In this document: piece by piece, positions 43,735-55,200 of the stretch
Layout: each line of letters begins with the position of its first letter
How positions within the stretch are numbered: the stretch's first letter is position 1
Source of the DNA: Epinephelus fuscoguttatus
Lineage: Eukaryota; Chordata; Actinopteri; Perciformes; Serranidae
DNA: 64,000 bases
Direction: 5' to 3'
Assembly: GCF_011397635.1 (NCBI RefSeq)
Contig: NC_064761.1
Location: 38,900,143 to 38,964,142, forward strand
Notes under the pieces: generated by a model
The model's input: only the letters and a program-made list of their open reading frames with translations
The model's database searches: none
Told to the model about the DNA's origin: nothing
Made by a program: the position numbers and the translations under genes

Positions 43735-44565
43735 GACAAGTATGAATAAATATATAAATGAATAGGTAAATGCTGAAATAAATATTGAAGTTAATAAATA
43801 AATAAATGTTGAAATAAATATTAAAATGAATAAAAATAAATACATGCAGAGGTTAGGACTCTTTGCTTTATTAACATACATAAATAAATGAATAAATAAA
43901 TGCAGTACAAAAATCTTGAAATAAATTTAGGATATTTATTTGCTTATGTCCTGTTTAATTGTCAGCTTTTATTTATTGATTTAATTTATTTTTATTATTT
44001 ATCCAAGCATGTATCAGTTCATTTCCATATTTGTTTCAGCATTGTTATTAATTTATTTATTTTTGTATTTATTTGTTTGTTTATATATATATATTTATTT
44101 ATTTATGTATTTATTTTTGCATCTATTTATTTGTTTTTCTTTAAACATTTATCATTAATCTACGTCTGTATTTATTTCTACATTTGTTTATTCTTTTACT
44201 TATTACTTTTCACATTTGTTTATTTATACATTTATTTGTTAATTTATTTATTTATTTTAAATGTATTCATGCATGCATCAGTTTATTTCCAAATTTCTTT
44301 TTGTATTCATTTCAGCATTAATTTTTTTCTTTTCACTTTTTTCAGATCTATTTGTTTATTTATACATTTATTTATTCTTTTATGCATTTATTTTTGCATT
44401 TATTTATTTATATATTTTTTAAACATTTATTATTAATCTTTTTCCGTATTTATTTATATGTTAATTTATACATTTATTTTTGTATTTATTTATTTATTTT
44501 ATATTTATTTCAGCATTTATTTATTATTTTATGTTTTTTATTTTTTTATTTATTTATTTTTTTTG
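43735..44565. repeat. Long imperfect TTTA/TAAA tetranucleotide array with opposed arms
   Basis: 43735-43913 is AAATAAAT-type, while 43930-44565 is TTTATTTA-type with many CA, TG and GC interruptions, so the two arms are complementary. It ends abruptly about 10 bases before the CpG-rich tmem45a promoter. The 178- and 82-codon open frames here are low-complexity (Phe/Ile/Tyr/Leu) read-through of the repeat. Confidence 0.9.
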
Positions 44566-44579
44566 GATACGTCAGTCAC

Positions 44580-44929
44580 GTTTGGTCCTCCATACCCTGA
44601 ATCAGTGCAGCTCGGTTTGCAGTGAAGTCACGGTGCAAACCTCCGTCTGAAGACACGGAAGTCTGCCAGCCGCGGTGCGTGTACGTGCCGGAGGTCTTGT
44701 GTCCCGGCCCGGCCCGGTCTGCCTCCTCTGGCTGGAAAGTAGCGGTTTCCACCGAGCAGGGCGGGACCGGGCCGAGCTCGAGCAGGCGGAGTGAAAGTGC
44801 ACACGTGGACAGTAGACACCTGAGAGTGACGTGGACTGCAGCCAATGACCGCACGCCCTGATGACGCCAGCTCACCTCTGTAGTCCAATGGGAGAGTTTA
44901 ATGCGGAGTAAAAAGCATTAAGTGTTTAG
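44580..44929 (+). promoter_or_regulatory. CpG-rich tmem45a promoter
   Basis: 44620-44880 is rich in G, C and CpG (cccggcccggcccggtctg, gggcgggaccgggccgagc), unlike the AT-rich flank. Two CCAAT boxes (gccaatg ~44840, tccaatg ~44884) lie shortly upstream of the presumed transcription start. The GC boxes fit Sp1-type sites. Confidence 0.65.
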
Positions 44930-45136
44930 AGTCGGAAAAATTGGGAGAAAAAAAAGGTTGTGAAACGTTTTGGAGGCAGCTGGGGATCAGACTGAGAGCA
45001 GACAGCTGATGTTTACTGTCCTGAGCTGCAGCAGAGGAGACTTCTCTCTTCTTCATTAAAATAAGATGAGAACATGAGGATGCTTTAATTTGCCTGGCTG
45101 AAGGAACTTTTCATCTCCAGAGACAAACATACTTGG
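44930..45136 (+). other. tmem45a: Probable non-coding first exon of tmem45a
   Basis: The purine-rich stretch downstream of the CpG-rich block ends in a strong donor at 45136 (acttgg then gtaaga). The main coding exon has an acceptor 12 bases upstream of its ATG (52214/52215), so an upstream leader exon is required, and this is the best candidate. It contains short upstream ATGs (for example near 45066 and 45074). The exact 5' end is inferred. Confidence 0.55.
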
Positions 45137-46202
45137 GTAAGACCCCCCTTTTTCTTCCACTATAAAGCAACTGTTGGCTCCTGTGTCCTGCTCAGAGGAA
45201 AGCAGTGCCTTTATACAACCTCCTGTAGGAGAACACTCACTGTACCTCCAGAGAAGCATGTTGCTTTCATAACCTTCTTTATAAAAAGTTGTTATATTTG
45301 ACTCAGTAACTCATCTTTATGCTGATCTTTACACCTCAAGTATCACATGCTAACACATCCAATGAGTTACTCTTTATGCTTCTGTCTGCTCTGTAGGCTG
45401 TAATCATCTTTCCATAAACTTTACATCCTGTGTCTGCTCTTCCTCAGTGACAAAAACACAGTGAGCACTTTGTGGTAATGTCCTCAAATGGTTATTTTTA
45501 GGCGGCTTTAAATGCTCAGTCACTTTCAGCAACAATTTAAACTCCTTTATTTCAGCCAGTGATTCCTAAACTAGAATATAAAGCCAGCCTCCATGAAGGA
45601 AGGGTCTCCATGATGTCACCAGCAACTTAAATAACACCCATGACTTATCTCAGTCTGCACTCTGTATGCAGGCCTTGAAAAGTTAGATACCAATAAACAA
45701 ATATTTCTTAAGAGCAATTTTCTGGGGGGGACCAACAAAGTTGCAGTCAAATTCACTGTTGCAACACGTATAAATGGAACCAGCATGGTCAAATGTGTTT
45801 AATGATCATATTAAAAGTAATTTAAATGTTTAGAACAGCACCCCTCATCAATACAGTCTGAGAATGACCAAGAATGACTAGTGAGAGGCAATGTACATCA
45901 AATATGAGGTCGTTTTTCTTATAACAAAGACCGAAAATCACGATGAAGATAGTTTCAGTTTGAATTTATCTTGTCATCGTATATTTATGTGGTCGTTCAG
46001 TAAGTGTCACTCATTGTATCTCTGCCACAATGCTTCACAAGAATATAAATCTCTAAATAAATGCAGGTTTATAGGCAGAATAAATCCTTCAATGAACAAC
46101 CCCACCAAATCAAACAAAAATATTTTGCACAAAACGTGTTTATTGTGGCTTCACTCAAAACAAGTTGAGTAATTATGCCTCTGAATGTAGGACAACTTAT
46201 AT

Positions 46203-46556
46203 ATGCACAGTAGGGCTGCAACTAAGGATTATTTTCATTGTCGACTAATCTGTCGATTATTTCTTCGATTAGTCGACTAATCGCTTTATTGAGTCTGTAG
46301 TCTGTCTCTCTCAAACCCCAAAATTATGTCATCTAATGTCTTGTTTCGTACTCACGCCAAAGGGTTTTAGTTCACTGTCATGGGAGAGTGTGTAAAGCTG
46401 CCAATATTTGAACGTAAGAAGCTGCAATTAGAGTATTTTACTTTTCTATGAAAAATGACTCAAACCGATTAGTCGACTACTAAAAGAGTCACCGATTATT
46501 TTAATAGTCAATTAGTCATCGATTAGTAGACTAATCGTTGCAGCCCTAATGCACAG
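46203..46556. mobile_element. hAT-type palindromic MITE, 338 bp, 8-bp target duplication
   Basis: The element is 46211-46548 with perfect 12-bp inverted ends tagggctgcaac and gttgcagcccta. It is flanked by atgcacag at 46203-46210 and 46549-46556. Subterminal sequences (gattagtcgactaatcg) are themselves palindromic. Non-coding, in tmem45a intron 1. Confidence 0.93.
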
Positions 46557-46693
46557 TGCTATGTACATCGAAATTATAAATTGTAAGTATATATATAAGA
46601 TTAATCAAGTCTTCATTTATTTAAAAGATTATAAACAAAATCGCACCATGGCACCGACTTTAAATGCAGGAAACATATACTTGGAAGTTAATT

Positions 46694-47290
46694 GTTTAAA
46701 GGGATAGTTCGGGTTTTTGGACATGACGTTGTGTGAAACGCTGACCATCTGTAGCTCTGATGTGACGGTGTCACTACTCTCAACGAGCCTTCTGCTCTGA
46801 GAAATGGCCCGTAGCTTACCGGAGAAAAAGTAGTTCTGAAGATGTACGGGGGACACGTAACCAAAAGGTTTTAAGCTACAAAAAAGTATGCATGTGTTTT
46901 GTTAGACTATTTCAATAATTTTAAAACATCCCCGCATTACGTCAGACCTTGATATCAACTGGGACTATTTTCTGGCCAGTATCACTCCGCCGTGCAGACC
47001 CGCAAGACAGCACGCCAACAGAAATCAATCAGACAGTTCATCACCACGCCGTGCAGGTGCGCGGGATAGCAACGGCTAACAAAAACTTCATCGGCTGTTT
47101 CCAACAGAGATCCAGTAGGCTATTATTAGTGAGGAAAAGATGTACTAGCCCTATATATACCTGCTACTACAGCGCGAACACCGGCTCACGACACACCCTC
47201 GTCAGCTGCTGTAGGTAAACAGAGGAATACCAAAATGGTGCGAACTTGTTATTGAAATAGTCTAACAAAACACAAAACACAAACATGACA
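46694..47290. mobile_element. TTAA-type repeat end with an internal 26-bp perfect inverted repeat
   Basis: The left end reads tttaaagggatagttcggg at ~46694, a common fish MITE terminus. Within it 46893-46918 and 47249-47274 are exact reverse complements, framing ~330 bp of GC-richer sequence. The right terminus was not identified. Confidence 0.55.
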
Positions 47291-47915
47291 ATGAAGTATT
47301 CTCTTTTGTAAACACACTTATGTAAATTGTGACTAAAATTGGTCCAAAATTCTTTGAGTTTGATGATGATTTTTAGTGGCCGGGCGGTTTGTTCGACTGC
47401 TGCATTTGCACAGATGATTGAACCGAGAGGTAATGAAGTGAACAAAACGCTGACTGTCTGGTTACAACTGGTAACGTGTTTTATTCTGTTGGAAAGTAGA
47501 AGTAAATAAAGGTGTCGGACGTGTCTCTTGTTTTAAGTGAACTTTTGCAAAGTAGTGACTTACTGGGGCTCAGTTTACTCTGATCCACAGTCAGTCCTGT
47601 GCATGTGGACACGGACCAAACCATTGTGAGGCAGTTGAGGGGGCAGGATGCAGTCTTTAAAGGATATAAATGCATCATGTTGCGTATATAATTGGCAGAA
47701 GTGATTTCGGTTTTCATTATTGTATAGTTTGAAATTATAGTTTCCTGAAATAGTTTCCTCTATGCCTGAGGTTATAGGTTTTAGTCTCATCACCCAGTGC
47801 ATAAATGATTTTAATGACATACTAAATCAAACAAACAAGTACAGTTGTTACGACTAGGGCTGAGTATATGTATGAATCTGGTGACTAGCTAGTTACAAGC
47901 ACTTATAAAGGTTAT

Positions 47916-49155
47916 AAAGGTCCAGTGTGTCGGATTTAGGGGGATATATTGGCAGAAATGGAACGTCATTTCATTGTGCCACCAAACATTGGTGTTTTCC
48001 TCCAACCCGTCCCTGCTTTTCCAGCAGCTTTTGCGCCACCAGACATAACTGCTTTAAGCCCAAAATATTGTGGTTGTGTCATCTGTGTTTCAGCGAGTCA
48101 TTGGTGTGTTTCCAGCAGATTTTTAGGAACCATGTGTGAGTGGTTTTTAGCGACCTCTCGCTGTTTTGCTGGTGGGGATAGTGCCGTGACAAGCAGTCGT
48201 TTTTTACCAAGACATCACTGCTTTTCCTGATGGGATTGTGCCCCTGAAAGTAGGTGTTTGAAGCCAACACATGATCTATTCCTAACCATAACCAAGTGGC
48301 TTTTGTGCCTAAACCTAACCACATCTTCACCAAAATAATGTGCAAATGTAATGTATCCATAGTTTGCAGAAACATACAATGGGAACATTTTTTCTTCAAT
48401 ACTGGCTCTAGCAGCTTCATCCTTAGATGAGCAGTGGTGGGCAAAACACTGATTTTGTGCTTTATTCAGTGTTTTTAGTGGTTTAATCACCAAATCTGAA
48501 GAGACCTCTGTAGATAATTTGGCTCCTGGTAAAAACCTCCTGAACATGTGGATCTAAAGTTATTAGAGAATAAAGGTGAGCAGGGCTAGCAGCCCGTCAG
48601 CCACAAGCCAAACGGTGTTGGGGAAAACACTGATATTTAATGGGAAACTGATTTATTTAGGGTTTTTACTGGAAACAGTCACCAGGTCTGATTGTTACGG
48701 AGAGGAAGAGACCTCTGTGGTTAATTCAACTCCTGGTGAGAACCTTCGGAACCCCTGGATCTTAAGTTACCAGAGTTTTTACAGTATAAATCACCATTTC
48801 TAAACATTACGCGCACACAAAATGAGGCCTGAAAGAGGCATACGCCACTTCCCACGCAAAAGTTGTGATGTGTAAAATTTTGACCCATGATTCCGAACAT
48901 TTTGAAGACAGGAAATTGGCGACACAGATGGTGAGGTGGAAGCCTGATTGTAGAAACTGTCGAATATTTTTTGGTCTGTTTGTTTTGTAGAGGAAGAGAT
49001 CTCTGCAGATAATTCGGCTCCTGGTTAAAACTTCCTGAACAATGAACACTGAAGGAATTCTAACCTGGAGACCTAACCTTTCAGCTGGTTGCAATGTGCA
49101 ATCCTCACCACTAGATGCCACTAAACCCCCCTAAATCTGACACGCTGAACCTTTA
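47916..49155. mobile_element. ~1.24-kb foldback element (MITE-like)
   Basis: The ends are inverted relatives: aaaggtccagtgtgtcggat at 47916 and, reversed, the sequence ending at 49155 (cccctaaatctgacacgctg). Inside are at least two tandem related units with cctctgtagataatttggct-like blocks (48425-48600 and 48600-48800) and a segment (48240-48400) shared with 36357-36745. The same right half occurs at 63320-63540 and the left end at 35771. No coding region. Confidence 0.7.
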
Positions 49156-50300
49156 AGTAATAAGCAACAACTGCACTTTAAGTATCAAAGCTAAAAGCAC
49201 TCATGCAGAATGGCCCCTCTGGATCATTATTAATGATGGCTCAACATTTAAGCAGTATTTTAATATTATAATTGATCAAGGAGGGGCTCATTTTAATCTT
49301 TCTGATATCAATTTGATGTAAAACTGAATCTGAAAAGCTGCTGAATAAATGTTATTGAGGAAAAAGTACATATTTTTCCCCCTGAATTGTAGTACAGTTG
49401 AAGTACAAAGTGGTATAAGATGGAAATATTCAAGCAAAGCACCTTTAAATTGTACTCCAGCATAGTACTTGAGTACATGTTTTCAGTTGCTTTCCACCAC
49501 TGAGTTTAATATAATGTGTATTTATTCACTGAAACCCTCGACTGAAGGAGTCTGGACACAAAGCTGCACAGATGTTGTTGTTGATTATGAGCAAATCAGC
49601 CAAACGCTGAAGAGTCTTCCAGCAGCCCTCCAGTAACATAGGGGAGCGATCGCCATGGTGACTGGAGTGTTTTCCTCCATCTGGAGCGGTTGCACGGGCT
49701 AAAAGGCCGTCGAACACAGATGAGCTCAGTTTAACATCTCAAACAATCTGTTTGTATTCAGTGTCCTCCTTCAAAAGGTTCCCTTTGTTGCCGGGCAGAA
49801 TATTGTCTGTCATCTCCATCACAAAGGAGAGTACAGCCATGCACCTTATCCTGATTCTCTGCACACTACTGATGTCACTCCTGCTTCGCTCTCAGAGTTT
49901 ACAAAGCATTATATGCTGCTGAGGAGACTGAAGTCAAACAGGTTGATAAAGCGTCTTTATATTCTTCATGTCATATTTACAGTGAACCCACACAATGGAT
50001 AAAAGAGTGCACAACACATGACTGACTTTGAAATCGGCTGATCATTTTGTCCTTTTGTTGCGCTCATGTTTGTTCCCTTTGGACAGAGTAAACGTGTCGG
50101 GGTAAACAGCAGGTGACGACAGCCTGGTCTCACACTGGCACACATCAATCAGGCGCGGGTTTAATTGTTACGGAAACGATAGCTAATCATTACCAGAGAG
50201 AGACTGCAATCAATGTGAATTCATGGAGTAAGTGTCTGTGTAACCCAAACTGACAACTGCAGACAGGTTCACATGAAACGGTGAAGGCCTTGTGAGGCCC

Positions 50301-50640
50301 TTAAAGGGACAGTTCACCACAAAATCAAAAATACATATATGTCCTCTTACCTGTAGTGCTTTTTATCAGTCTAGATTGTTTTGGTGTGAGTTGCAGAGCG
50401 TTGGAGATATCGGCCGTAGAGATTTCTGCCTTCTCTCCAGTATAATGGAACTAGATGGCACTCGGCTTGTGGTGCTCAAAGTGCCAAGAAATTCATTTGA
50501 AAGACTCAACAGCACATTTGAGCTAGCTAATGTGAAGGCCATGGCTAGATAGTAACCATGGGGTGGATTAAAATGATCAGTCTTCCTGTGATACTTGTTT
50601 GACACCCGCTGCTCGACCCAGGAAACTTCCCAAAAACTTA
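50301..50640. mobile_element. TTAA-type MITE, second copy
   Basis: Starts ttaaagggacagttcaccac at 50301 and shares gagttgcagagcgttggag and ggaactagatggcactcgg with the copy at 26898-27121, in the opposite internal order. The right terminus is uncertain. Confidence 0.6.
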
Positions 50641-51329
50641 AGGCATTGATTTATCATCTCACTTCTATGTAGGGAGGCTATGTAAGCTCAATATGATGTT
50701 ACAGATATGTCACTGACCAATAATCTTTTGTTCTTCGAGGGGCGAGTAGCAGCCATCTCAGTTACCTCTGCAGCCTCGTGCTGCGTTCATGTGGTGTCAG
50801 AACAATCTGAAAAATTAGTTCCCGATCATATTTCATGGCTCACCTGATAAGCTCTTTGTTATCAACGTGTAGTTTAAACACTGAGCAATGACATACAACA
50901 CTTCTTCTTGTAGCATCCATGTTGTTTTCACCGTAAAGCTCATGGAAGAACAGCCATCTGAGCAGCACTTGAATACACCCTTGGCTTTGGCTGTTGGAGC
51001 GCTCGACTCAGGTCTAATTTAATTGATTCTCGTTCACTCACCGTAGCAGGCGGTGTGAGCAGCACCCTATGATAACAGCGAGTGGGAAAAGCACTGGGAC
51101 ATTTCACAGGCCTATTACATACCTGTTACATACTAGACACTAAAAGGAGTCATGCAAAAAGATTTGTTTGTTCATTTTTGCCTATCACTAAACCTTATCA
51201 CTGCACAAAAGGAAGTGAGCACCTAGCACCACCAAGCTAGCTAACATCACAGCTCAGCCGAGGTCTCTCTGCCAGATGGTAACTTTTTTGCAAAACTCTT
51301 GTGAGCTACTTCAAAATGTTCCTGTCTCA

Positions 51330-51745
51330 GGTCTAGTTAGGTTTAAGCATGAAAAGCACATGGTCAGAATCAGGTAAGGATCATGGTTTGGGATAAAATG
51401 ATCACTTAAAACACAAAATCTTGTGGGAGTTTTGTGGATCTGGGAATACCGTCTAGACACGACCCTCAACCAAGGAAGGATGCCAATATTGTTACATCTC
51501 ACACTGTCAGTAGCATGAGCCTCGTGTCCATGGCTAGATGCACAATTCTCTCTGCACGGTGATGAGGTTGGGGGGTGTAGTTCAGTAGAAAGAAAATAGT
51601 TCTTACATGAAACTGCAGACAACAAGGTCTGTTGATCTCTACAGCCGATATCTCCAACACTCACACCAAAACAGTCTAAACTGATAAATAGCTCTACAGA
51701 TAAGAGGAAAAATATGTTTTTGATCAGGAGTGACTGGCCCTTTAA
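51330..51745. mobile_element. Composite repeat: TTAA-type MITE end and related fragment
   Basis: 51560-51745 ends in ggccctttaa at 51745 and contains gccgatatctccaacactc, as in the copies at 26898 and 50301. 51330-51480 (tttaagcatgaaaagcacat, ggatcatggtttgggataaa) resembles the inserted element at 36357-36745. Confidence 0.5.
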
Positions 51746-52226
51746 CAGGTTTCTTTCCTCTCGCAGACACACTCCTGCCGAGGTCAGATGAAAGGCCGTC
51801 TCCAGCACACACACACTAATTATGGCTGATTATGCTGTTTAACTAAATTGCAGGCACTCCTCCACTTTTCCCTTCCCATTTATTATTCCTTGACATTTGC
51901 CAGCCAAGCTAAAAATACTCTCTCCGTGCTACTGGAGCGACACCTCCAAACTGTATATGCGGCGAAATGATCTTGTTTGTTTTGAAACATTTACGACTTG
52001 CATTTAAAAGAAACCAACATTTTATTCCTGGTGGTCTTATATCGAGACATGTTGAGAATAAATCCCAGATGCTGAGTCGATGTAGTGCAAAGAGAAATAA
52101 AGTCTTCTTAGACCACTGAATTAACAGTAATCTTGGTCTCCCTTTATTATTACAAAGCAGTAATGTAGTTATTTATAAGAGCAGCTAATGGATTTGTTTC
52201 CTCCTGCCATTCAGGTGTCGTGAGTC

Positions 52227-55200
52227 ATGGGAAGCTTCAAAGGCCACGCGCTCCCTGGAAGCTTCTTTCTGGTAGCTGGGATCTGGTGGACAGTAAAGCA
52301 CTCGCTGTGGCACGCCAGCCGCAGGAACAAGAATATAGGATCCACTCGGCTGGCCAGCAGAGCGTCACAGCGCCGCCTGGAGATCATCGAAAGCTCTGTC
52401 ATACTCTTCTTCTCTTTTGTTGGCAAGTAAAACACAAAGACAGAAAGTGTGAGCTTGTAAAAAACAGCTGATTTCAAATGAGCCTTTTAATGTGTCAATA
52501 AAATTTTGGCTGCTCAGGCGTTGTATTAGGCGTAAACCCAGCACACACCAAAGCAATTTAATAGTATAAACTTTAATGAGTGCATGTTGTATGAGTAAAG
52601 TATGACACAAATAGGCGTTTGCAGTATTTGTTCTTTAATCAAGGAGATCTGAGTTTTTCCTCCGCTGTGCTCATCAGGGATGCTGGCAGAGCAGTTCGCT
52701 GCAGGCGGACCCAAACTCCAGCTGTACGACTCTGCAGAGAAACACTGGGAGCAACTGATGAACTGGCAGCACGCCACCATGTATCTGTTCTTTGGCCTGG
52801 CTGCGACTGTGTCTTTGATCCTCCACACAACAGAGGCCGCTCCGCTGGCACTGGACAGGTTAATGCTGTCCATCGCTTTCTTTAATGAAGGTAAGAAAAA
52901 GGACATTTTGTATTTTACAGTCTTCAGTTGGACACTATTTATTTAGACCAGTGGTTTCCAACCAAATAGTCAGATCAGATGAACTCAAATACCCCTTCAT
53001 CACACACCACCTGTCAGAATCCAGATGTTATTATTTTAGGATACTAAGTCATTATTTTAAGATACAAAGTCATTATTTTAAGATACTAAGGTATTTTAAG
53101 ATACTAAGTTATTATTTTAAGATACTAAGTCATTATTCTAAGATACTAAGTCATTATTTTAAGATACTAAGGTATTTTAAGATACTAAGTCATTATTTTA
53201 AGATACTAAGTCATTATTTTAAGATACTAAGTCATTATTCTAAGATACTAAGTCATTATTTTAAGATACTAAGTTATTATTTTAAGATACTAAGTCATTA
53301 TTCTAAGATACTAAGTTATTATTTTAAGATACTAAGTCATTATTTTAAGATACTAAGTCATTATTCTAAGATACTAAGTTATTATTTTAAGATACTAAGT
53401 CATTATTCTAAGATACTAAGTTATTATTTTAGGATACTAAGTCATTATTCTAAGATACTAAGTTATTATTTTAAGATACTAAGATACTAAGTCATTATTT
53501 TAAGATACAAACTGGGTGTGGCCAGGCGGATTTTGCAAGTTTGGCACACTGTGCGCCTGGCGCAGCTACTCCTCTTTCCCACCTCCATCCGTCCTACCTG
53601 CGCAAGTCGGAAAGAGGGAGGAGAGAAGGCGTGGAGTGGGTTTTACACACATCACACCAATCAAATGAGCCCCTCTCCTCGCCCTTAAATGCGCCGCGTG
53701 AAGGCGTAATGAGAGTTTACTCAATTCGCCATGGCAGAAGAGAGCAGCAGCGTCAGACGGCCAAACTTCTCCCAGGAGGAAACTGATGTTTTGGTCCGGG
53801 AGGTCCAAGCTCACAGTGTCCGCATATACAGAACAGCGAGCAGACCTCCACGGGCTGATGATGCAAAGGTAGCCTGGGAGGAGGTCACCACAATTGTAAA
53901 TCAATGTTGCGTTTCTCTCGTGTGAGCGTGCTCTCTCTCTTTCTCTCTTTCTCTCTCGCAGTCTCATTCTGTTTCTTTTCTTTTGACTTTTCTAAGATGA
54001 CAGGTGCTGAATATATACTCCCTATCTGATGCTGTGGCTGTTTGTGGTTGGCTGAGAGGGATGTGAACTCATTAGTTTGTAGCTGTGTTAATCAAATCAG
54101 GTTGGGTTTCCATTACGCGTGCCAAACGTGCCAAACGGTGCCAATCCCCTTTGATCTGACATCACATGTGACGGGACAGTCGATATAGAGATACATTTAT
54201 GTGCTGATTGCAGATAGTTGCATTGAATAGTGTTTTTTTGTGGCTATTTATTGCATTGTTAATGTGCCTGATATTCTGGAAACCTGCCTGTGAGGTTTTG
54301 GTGACGTGTGCGCACTGTCTGCCAGTCAGCCAAACTTCGGCTCACACCGGCTGCGCTCCCCCTGTGCTGACAGTAGACCTGGTTTCAGCTGGCGAGCTTT
54401 TAGCGCACCTTCAGCGAAGCCTTTTGGCACAAAACTGTCACTGCGCCAAGCTGGATCTGTCGACACCTCCCCCTGCTGCGCCGCCACACCCATCTTCGCA
54501 CACCTCGGTCTGCCAAACTACCAAACTGAGCGCGCCTCGGGTTGCACTGCTCGAAACTAGCTCTGCGCGGGGTTCGCCACCCTGCGCCACCCTGCGCTGC
54601 GCCGGGAAACTAGAGCCCATTATTTTAAGATACCAAGTCATTATTTTAAGATACTAAGTTATTATTTCAAGATACTAAGTCATTATTTTAAGTTTGTAAA
54701 AAAAATAAAAATAAAAAAAAAATTTAATCCCAGAGTCATTAGTAATTAAAAAGGTTTCTCATAATGATTTACAGGGTCTTTTTTAATCACATTGGCAGAA
54801 ATAATCTTCCATAAATATGTAACTAAAAAGCAATAAATGGATGAAAACATATTTTATTCAGCTTTCTTATTTATTGTTCCATTAATGTCTCCTGCCTCCT
54901 GTTTCTGCAGGATTTCTCTTCCTCTACCACCTCCATGGCAGGAGCATGTTGGACGTCCATGTGCACCAGCTCCTGCTCTACGCAGTCTTCGGCCAGGCTC
55001 TGGTTGCCTTCCTGGAGGTCTTCCACCGAGGTAACATCATCCTGGAGCTGCTGCGCTGCACCCTCACGCTCCTGCAGGGGAGCTGGTTTTGGGAGGTAAG
55101 TCTGAGTGTATGTGTGCACGTATCAGCAGATGTTTACAGCAGTGTGTAATAACTCCTGATGTTCTCTTTGGCTGCAGATTGGTTTTGTACTGTACCCTCC

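Noticed and set aside
43900-44600. 178- and 82-codon open frames resembling a membrane protein
   Set aside because: Low-complexity translation of the TTTA array; hydrophobicity is a by-product of T-rich codons.
44576-44888. Overlapping open frames on both strands in GC-rich DNA
   Set aside because: Stop codons are rare in CpG-rich DNA, and position and composition fit the tmem45a promoter.
48079-48547. Minus-strand open frames of 121 and 110 codons
   Set aside because: They lie wholly inside the foldback repeat and have no recognisable domain.
51311-51814. 167-codon minus-strand open frame
   Set aside because: It runs across a composite of two MITE fragments and has no family resemblance.
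52885-53490. 201-codon open frame
   Set aside because: It translates the 22-bp tandem repeat (repeating YFKILSHY) and has no other content.
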